Assembly: GCF_902804485.1 (NCBI RefSeq)
Contig: NZ_CADCST010000124.1
Coordinates: 1-47,844, forward strand
Direction of reading: 5' to 3'
From: Flavobacterium collinsii
Lineage (GTDB): Bacteria; Bacteroidota; Bacteroidia; Flavobacteriales; Flavobacteriaceae
DNA: 47,844 nucleotides
The translations under genes and the position numbers were made by a program. Under the pieces are notes generated by a model. That model had not been told where the DNA came from, did not search any database, and saw only the letters and a list, made by a program, of their open reading frames with translations. This document shows, in pieces, positions 43,021 through 47,844 of this stretch (position 1 is its first letter; each line of letters opens with the position of its first letter).

Positions 43021-44280
43021 ATGAAGATAGTAATTATAGGAGGTGGTTTTGCAGGAATCAATCTTGCAAAAGAATTGGTTAACCATCCTCAAATACATGT
43101 AACACTTGTAGATAAGAATAATTATAACTTTTTCCCACCACTTATATATCAGGTTGCAACTGCATTTTTAGAACCCTCAAGCATCAGTTATCCTTTTAGA
43201 AAATTCTTTGCCGGAAAAAAAAATCTGCAATTTCGTTTAGGCGAATTGCTTTCTGTTGTTCCGGCTGAGAATAAAATTATCTTAAATAATGGAGAATTAA
43301 CATACGATCATTTGGTTTTTGCAACCGGTGCAGAAACGAGTTATTTTGGAATGGAAAACGTTATGAAAAACGCTATTCCGATGAAAACTTTAAACGATGC
43401 CATCGAAATGCGTAACGCACTGCTAAAAAACCTTGAAAAAGCAGCAATTACCAAAGATATTCGCAAACGACGCAAATTGTTAACCATTGTGGTAGCAGGA
43501 GGCGGACCAACAGGAGTGGAGGTATCTGGAATGTTTGCCGAAATGCGAAAGAGTATTTTGCTAAAAGAATATCCGGAATTGGAAACATCTGCGAGTAATG
43601 TTTATTTAGTCGATGGGGGAGACGCACTCCTCTCGCCTATGAGTAAAGCTTCTCAGGAAGACACTCTGGATGCACTTACTAAATTAGGAGTTGTAGTTAA
43701 ACTTCATACTCGTGTTACAGACTATATTGATGATACCGTTCATTTCGCTAACGGCGAGACCATTAAAACAAAAAATCTGATCTGGGCTGCCGGAGTTTCT
43801 GCTAAAATTTTTGAAGGAATCCCAGCAGAAAGCTATGGCCGTGGAAAACGAATGGCGACAGATGAATACAATAAAGTCAATGGACTCGTAAATATTTATG
43901 CTATTGGTGACACAGCCATCACAGCCGGTGATAAAAATTTCCCTGACGGACATCCGCAAGTTGCTCAGGTTGCCATTCAGCAAGGTTTAAATCTGGCTAA
44001 AAACTTTAAAGCATTAGTTCAAAACAAACCTTTGAAACCTTTTGCTTACAATGACAAAGGTTCCATGGCAATTATAGGAAAAAACAAAGCCGTAGTTGAT
44101 TTACCAAGTCCAAAATGGCATTTTAAAGGTTTTTTTGCCTGGGTTATCTGGCTGTTTATCCATTTAATATCTTTAATTACTTATAGAAACAGATTAAATA
44201 CATTCTGGAACTGGATGGTCGCGTATTTTGCAAGAGATCAGTCTTTGAGAATGATTATCAGACCTGATAAAAGATCTTAG
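43021..44280 (+). CDS. Type II NADH dehydrogenase (NDH-2)
   Basis: The 419-residue flavoprotein has two Rossmann folds: IIGGGFAGINLAKEL at the start for FAD, and VVAGGGPTGVEVSGMFAE in mid-protein for NADH. Then come a C-terminal VNIYAIGDTA FAD-site block and hydrophobic C-terminal helices (FFAWVIWLFIHLISLITY, FWNWMVAYFARD) that dock it to the inner membrane. It passes electrons from NADH to menaquinone without pumping ions. This is a standard respiratory enzyme in Flavobacterium. Confidence 0.9.
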   Translation: MKIVIIGGGFAGINLAKELVNHPQIHVTLVDKNNYNFFPPLIYQVATAFLEPSSISYPFRKFFAGKKNLQFRLGELLSVVPAENKIILNNGELTYDHLVFATGAETSYFGMENVMKNAIPMKTLNDAIEMRNALLKNLEKAAITKDIRKRRKLLTIVVAGGGPTGVEVSGMFAEMRKSILLKEYPELETSASNVYLVDGGDALLSPMSKASQEDTLDALTKLGVVVKLHTRVTDYIDDTVHFANGETIKTKNLIWAAGVSAKIFEGIPAESYGRGKRMATDEYNKVNGLVNIYAIGDTAITAGDKNFPDGHPQVAQVAIQQGLNLAKNFKALVQNKPLKPFAYNDKGSMAIIGKNKAVVDLPSPKWHFKGFFAWVIWLFIHLISLITYRNRLNTFWNWMVAYFARDQSLRMIIRPDKRS

Positions 44281-44290
44281 AAAATAAATC

Positions 44291-44434
44291 CCAATCATTT
44301 AAATTTCAAATTCCAAAAAGAAAAAAGATACAAACTATATTATAATTAAGAAGCCAGAATCGTAATAGAATCTGGCTTTTTTATGCTCAATGAAATACTC
44401 ACAATTCTTTGGAATTTGAAATTTAAATGATTGG
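44291..44434. repeat. 27-bp perfect inverted repeat around a terminator
   Basis: The 27-base arm 44291-44317, with key part TTTCAAATTCCAAA, is exactly complementary to 44408-44434. The 90 bases between them hold a separate terminator hairpin (44351-44382). The element fills the gap between convergent NDH-2 and efflux-pump genes. Related arms occur at 7806 and 30525. Confidence 0.8.
44351..44382 (+). terminator. Terminator of the NDH-2 gene
   Basis: AAGCCAGA (44351-44358) and TCTGGCTT (44371-44378) form an 8-bp stem with a 12-base loop, followed by T residues (44377-44382). Confidence 0.85.
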
Positions 44435-44447
44435 AGTTTAATAATCT

Positions 44448-45677
44448 TTAGTGACCAATCACAACATCATCATCCTTAGAAACTTTTACTTTTTGTTTTA
44501 TAAAACGCTTACCAATATTTAAAACAATAAAAGCTGTAATGGTAGTTGTTGTCATAATGGCCACCATTGGCGCAACAGAATTCTTTACAAAAATTCCAAC
44601 AGCAAATGAAGCCAAAGCTCCTAAACCAAGCTGAATAGCACCCATTAGAGCCGAGGCACTTCCCGTATTTTTAGCAAAAGGAGCCAAAGTAAGACCTGCA
44701 GTGTTTGGGTTTGAAATTCCCAGACAAGCCAGGAATAAAAATAACATTCCAATAGTTTCATACAATCCTAAAAGGTCATTTAAAGCCAAAATAAGGAAAA
44801 TAATACTAATGACAGACTGTGAAATCAACGCACCAAAAATCATTTGTTCGCTGGAATATTTCTTCAGTAAGGCCGAATTTAACTGACTTGAACCAATAAA
44901 ACTAACCGACATAAAAGCAAAAATCCAGCCGTAAGTTTTAGCATCAACGTTATAAATATCCATAAAAACTATAGGTGAGGCCGCAACGTATGAAAATAAA
45001 CCCGAAAAAGCGATAGCCCCTGTAAAGGCGTAAGTGTAGAACTGAGGTTCTTTAAGCACTTTTAAAAAGTTGGTAATAATCGGCTTTGGTTTTAACGATA
45101 TTGACGTATCCGGTTTGTAGGTGTCAGGTAAACCAATTTGAGACGCTATAAGAATTGCAATTCCCATGCACATCAAAATAAAAAACACAGTATGCCAGCC
45201 GTAATCTTCTGTAACATAACCACCAATTGTTGGCGCCAGCATAGGAGAAAGCCCAACGACAAGCATTAATAAAGAGAATACTTTCGGAATATCTTTTACA
45301 GGAAACAAATCCCGAACCATGGCTACAGAAGCTACTGTTGCTGCACAACTTCCGATAGCCTGAACAAATCGCAAAAGAATAAAGGAGTCAATGTCAGTTA
45401 CATAAATACAGCCTAAAGAAGCCAAAATATAGATCATCAAACCTATAAATAAAGGCTTTTTTCTTCCAAAACGATCTAATAATGGTCCGTAAAGTAATTG
45501 TCCGGCCGAAATTCCAATAAAATAACTCGATAAACTCATCGAAACTTTGGCGACTGAAGTATGTAAATCCTTTGCTATACCTGAGAAACCAGGCAGATAC
45601 ATATCAATTGAAAAAGGGCCAAGTGCTGTTAAAGAACCTAAGATAAGGATGAGCTTAATGTATTTTTTTGTTGTCAT
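44448..45677 (-). CDS. MFS multidrug efflux transporter (Bcr/CflA-type)
   Basis: The 409-residue inner-membrane protein has twelve predicted helices. The MFS motif A appears as LLYGPLLDRFGRKKPLFIGL after helix 2, and the Bcr/CflA-like start reads LGPFSIDMYLPGFSGIAKDL. It exports drugs or metabolites by proton antiport. An in-frame -7 element TACCTTTG (minus strand, 45707-45714) lies 30 bases upstream. Its stop faces the NDH-2 gene across an inverted repeat. Confidence 0.9.
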   Translation of the reverse strand: MTTKKYIKLILILGSLTALGPFSIDMYLPGFSGIAKDLHTSVAKVSMSLSSYFIGISAGQLLYGPLLDRFGRKKPLFIGLMIYILASLGCIYVTDIDSFILLRFVQAIGSCAATVASVAMVRDLFPVKDIPKVFSLLMLVVGLSPMLAPTIGGYVTEDYGWHTVFFILMCMGIAILIASQIGLPDTYKPDTSISLKPKPIITNFLKVLKEPQFYTYAFTGAIAFSGLFSYVAASPIVFMDIYNVDAKTYGWIFAFMSVSFIGSSQLNSALLKKYSSEQMIFGALISQSVISIIFLILALNDLLGLYETIGMLFLFLACLGISNPNTAGLTLAPFAKNTGSASALMGAIQLGLGALASFAVGIFVKNSVAPMVAIMTTTTITAFIVLNIGKRFIKQKVKVSKDDDVVIGH

Positions 45678-45706
45678 TTTCTTAAAAAATTGCTTTTCAT
45701 TTTTTG

Positions 45707-45714
45707 CAAAGGTA
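45707..45714 (-). promoter_or_regulatory. -7 promoter element of the MFS transporter gene
   Basis: On the minus strand it reads TACCTTTG, an exact match to TAnnTTTG. A -33 TTG at the proper distance was not found. Confidence 0.45.
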
Positions 45715-45828
45715 AAGATTTCATATCTTGTAGTGTGATTTAAACCTTTTTTAATAAAAGTTTGGGTGTATTACGCATAAATAGATTGCCAAAAATCATT
45801 TTAATACTAATCTTTAAAATTTTAAATT

Positions 45829-46248
45829 ATGAGAAATTACATTTTATTATTTACACTTATCTTTACCACAATTTCATTTGCACAAACAATTACTTCTAAA
45901 AAAGAAGACGCATCTCCGGAGCAATATGCTCTGCTGCAAAAGGTCAATCAGTATTATCCGGATATTACGTTAAGTAAAACGGTTACTAATTTTTACGCCG
46001 ACGGTAATATCATTGACACGCATCAGGAATTTGATTTGACAACTTCTAAATTTTCAAGTTATAAAATTGGACTTGAACCAGACAATAAAAAATTATTGTT
46101 TGAGTATGTTTCTGACGCAACCGGAAAAGTTTATGGTGACGTTACCATTTTTAAAGGAAATGCACTGAGAACAACTTTTTCAGAAAAGAACAATGAAATA
46201 AATGTTGCTCTAAACGGAAAATCGGTTTATTTGAAAAAATTAAAATAA
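45829..46248 (+). CDS. Hypothetical secreted protein
   Basis: The 139-residue protein has a signal peptide ending SFAQ (residue 19) and a short beta-rich body (SKTVTNFYADGNIIDTHQEF, KLLFEYVSDATGKVYGDVTI). No family recognised, and no lipobox. It is followed by a terminator, so it is a monocistronic gene. Confidence 0.65.
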   Translation: MRNYILLFTLIFTTISFAQTITSKKEDASPEQYALLQKVNQYYPDITLSKTVTNFYADGNIIDTHQEFDLTTSKFSSYKIGLEPDNKKLLFEYVSDATGKVYGDVTIFKGNALRTTFSEKNNEINVALNGKSVYLKKLK

Positions 46249-46271
46249 TTTTTCAAATACGGGAAATATGG

Positions 46272-46300
46272 AGCACCACATATTTTGTGGTGCTTTTTTT
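46272..46300 (+). terminator. Terminator after the 45829-46248 gene
   Basis: GCACCACA (46273-46280) pairs with TGTGGTGC (46286-46293) around TATTT, followed by seven T. Confidence 0.92.
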
Positions 46301-46341
46301 CGTTTATATTTGATTGATAAATTTTACCTATTTTAAAACTC

Positions 46342-46722
46342 ATGAAAAAAATTCTTCTATTATTGATTCTCGTAAGCTTTCAATCGTATGCGCAGGCCAA
46401 TAAATTTACCGGAACCTGGAGCACTGAAAATTGTAAAACTTGCAGCAAGGAATATGTACTGAAATTAAACCTGGCGCAATCCAATAACAAAATATTCGGA
46501 ACGGCTGAAATTACAAGCAGTAACGAAAAATTTGTTAGCGGTGTCATGGAGGTTGATGGTAGTGTATATGCACTTGGTGAGAAAGCTCAAATTAGCATCA
46601 AAGGCAAAGACGGTTCGGCAAGTGCGGTTTTATTTGTAAAGGAAGATCTTTTACAATTTGCCAAAAGAGGTGGTGATGATTTAGTTCCTAAAGAAACAGT
46701 TCTAACGAAATTGTATGAGTAG
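46342..46722 (+). CDS. Hypothetical secreted protein with CxxC
   Basis: The 126-residue protein has a signal peptide (KKILLLLILVSFQSYAQA) and a small beta-barrel-like domain starting FTGTWSTENCKTCSKEY, with a CxxC pair near the mature N-terminus. The pattern of strands (KLNLAQSNNKIFGTAEITS, GSASAVLFVKEDLLQFAKRG) resembles small lipocalin-like exported proteins. No named family. It is the last plus-strand gene before repeat copy D. Confidence 0.65.
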   Translation: MKKILLLLILVSFQSYAQANKFTGTWSTENCKTCSKEYVLKLNLAQSNNKIFGTAEITSSNEKFVSGVMEVDGSVYALGEKAQISIKGKDGSASAVLFVKEDLLQFAKRGGDDLVPKETVLTKLYE

Positions 46723-46735
46723 AAAAAGATAATAC

Positions 46736-46885
46736 TTAACGCATTTACCACATAGAAACATAGATTTTATGTCTCAAAAAAGGCGTTTCACTTATTTAAA
46801 ACACACAGAGACTACTATGTGTAAGAAACATGTTTCTTGTAATACTCTTTTATAGACATCGAATCTATGTTTCTATGTGTTTAAA
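46736..46885 (+). repeat. CTATGTG dispersed palindromic element, copy D (full length)
   Basis: The best-preserved copy. The left end has CACATAGAAACATAGATT and the right end has AATCTATGTTTCTATGTG, which are exact reverse complements; the inner palindrome is ACACAGAGACTACTATGTGT. It lies in the 193-base gap between convergent genes. Same orientation as the other three copies. Confidence 0.8.
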
Positions 46886-46915
46886 AATAATTACGCGCAA
46901 CAGGAATATCTAGTA

Positions 46916-47311
46916 TTATTTCTCTCTAATCAATTTCTCCAATTTGTCAATCATTTCTTTTTGCTGTTCAAGCATACGCTCGTAAAGCTCTACCATTTTA
47001 TCTAAGGGATTAAATGTACACTGTATATTTTCAGCAGTTGCATTAGCAATTGATCCTTCATGAAAAGTATTCGAAATAATGTTAATTGCCATATCTTCGT
47101 CAAAATTTTCAATAGCTTCAGTAGGTACTTTCAGGATTTTGGATACTTGTTCTAAGATATTCTTTTCTATAGACTCTTTTTGTTCCAAAAGAGAGATTTT
47201 CTTTTGGTTCCAGTCTTCGCCCAGTTCATAGGCAAGTATTTCTTGCTTTATTCCAAGCATTTCACGAAAACGCTTAATATTTCTTCCTTGGTGTATTTTC
47301 TTGTCTATCAT
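46916..47311 (-). CDS. XRE-family helix-turn-helix regulator with coiled-coil tail
   Basis: The 131-residue protein has an N-terminal HTH_3-type domain (IKRFREMLGIKQEILAYELG then WNQKKISLLEQKESI) in which the second helix and recognition helix are clear. The C-terminal part (LDKMVELYERMLEQQKEMID, KLEKLIREK) is a coiled coil for dimer formation. It lies head-to-head with the membrane protein at the right edge, with an inverted repeat in the shared upstream region, and may regulate itself or that neighbour. Confidence 0.85.
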   Translation of the reverse strand: MIDKKIHQGRNIKRFREMLGIKQEILAYELGEDWNQKKISLLEQKESIEKNILEQVSKILKVPTEAIENFDEDMAINIISNTFHEGSIANATAENIQCTFNPLDKMVELYERMLEQQKEMIDKLEKLIREK

Positions 47312-47484
47312 ATGGCTTCTGTCATAAATGTCAAATATAGGATTTTTACTTAAAATATTTATAGGGTAGTAGCAAATGTTATTTTAAAATTATTCTAAAT
47401 TGAAGAATAAAGCACGTAAATACAGAATTGATTAAGCACGAGATAAACTTGCTATAAAAAGTTTTCTTTTTTAAATCAACTTGT

Positions 47485-47500
47485 TTACGGTTTTCCGTAA
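47485..47500. promoter_or_regulatory. Possible XRE operator
   Basis: TTACGG-TTTT-CCGTAA is a perfect inverted repeat with 6-base arms in the divergent region between the XRE gene and the membrane protein gene. It lies about 55 bases before the latter's ATG. Confidence 0.4.
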
Positions 47501-47554
47501 TGATTTGCTATTTGAATAAATTATATTAGCGCACAACCAAAAAGAAATTAAGCT

Positions 47555-47844
47555 ATGATCCGATTATTTTTAGAAATTGCAAAACCAATTACTGAAACAG
47601 CAGTAAATAATTCAAAAGATACTTTAGAAATTTTAAGTAAGGTAAATGATTTTTACGATTCTGCATGGAGTAAACTTATTTTTCTATTAACAACTTTAGT
47701 AGCAATACTTGGAGTTTTTCTTCCGTATGCAGTTCAATACTTTCAAAGCAAGATTTTAAAGGCAAATGAAAAAGAACTTGAAAATAAAATAATTGATGGG
47801 ATTGAAAAAGCTAAAACAACTATAGAACAAAAAATTCTTTCTGA
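47555..47844 (+). CDS. Hypothetical single-helix membrane protein (cut by window edge)
   Basis: An ATG at 47555 opens a frame to the window edge, giving 96 residues so far. It starts MIRLFLEIAKPITETAVNN, has one hydrophobic helix (LIFLLTTLVAILGVFLPYAV) and then a Lys/Glu-rich coiled-coil region (KILKANEKELENKIIDGIEK). The start has no obvious signal peptide. The gene is divergent from the XRE gene. The family is not recognised; the 3' end is missing. Confidence 0.7.
   Translation, partial: MIRLFLEIAKPITETAVNNSKDTLEILSKVNDFYDSAWSKLIFLLTTLVAILGVFLPYAVQYFQSKILKANEKELENKIIDGIEKAKTTIEQKILS

Overview
The window is AT-rich chromosomal DNA that looks like a member of the Flavobacteriaceae, most likely Flavobacterium. 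The reasons are Bacteroidota-type promoters (-7 TAnnTTTG, some with TTG or TTTTG about 18-19 bp upstream), a TonB receptor paired with surface lipoproteins whose mature ends read C-[S/E/N]-D-D, a long membrane-anchored signal peptidase I, a fused alpha-beta 2-oxoacid dehydrogenase E1, and many short families typical of this group (DUF4374, DUF4465, DUF4256, DUF6155, DUF3817). I see no rRNA, tRNA, transposase, phage gene or CRISPR array.

Region 1 (1-13.9 kb) is devoted to the cell surface and nutrient capture. A noncoding stretch with seven tiny-loop hairpins precedes a TonB receptor plus DUF4374 lipoprotein, which resemble the XusA/XusB siderophore-scavenging pair. Then come a secreted PQQ-type propeller and a signal peptidase I. 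A clear cobalamin riboswitch follows, with a terminator-like hairpin. It leads into three tandem paralogous surface lipoproteins with Ca-loop motifs, then a DUF4465 lipoprotein. No btuB receptor lies next to them, and a 420-base stretch between riboswitch and first lipoprotein holds only a doubtful ORF.

Region 2 (13.9-25.8 kb) is mostly on the minus strand. It has a FAD monooxygenase with an N-terminal DnaJ-like double CxxC motif, a secreted HExxH protein (plus strand), a serine hydrolase, an MBL-fold hydrolase, a Crp/Fnr regulator, a DUF1877 gene flanked by a full and a truncated copy of a VOC gene, and NUDIX. It ends with a cluster read ArsR - SRPBCC - DoxX - DUF4256 - YdeI-like. The ArsR promoter carries two identical palindromic operators.

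Region 3 (25.9-31.5 kb) is a minus-strand run of enzymes and small proteins: 2OG-Fe(II) oxygenase, SUI1 factor, uridine-phosphorylase-like enzyme, DinB, VOC, DUF4265-like, a signal-less NMT1-type substrate-binding protein and a membrane transglutaminase-like protein.

Region 4 (31.7-47.8 kb) is core metabolism and housekeeping: fused E1 dehydrogenase, DUF885 lipoprotein, acyl-CoA thioesterase, mechanosensitive channel, DUF3817, DUF6155, two SF2 helicases, NDH-2, a Bcr/CflA-type efflux pump, two small secreted proteins, an XRE regulator and a truncated membrane protein at the right edge. Intergenic spaces carry two recurring repeat families: a forward-oriented CTATGTG-palindrome element (four copies) and hairpins built on AATTCCAAA. 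Long perfect hairpins, probably bidirectional terminators, separate convergent genes.
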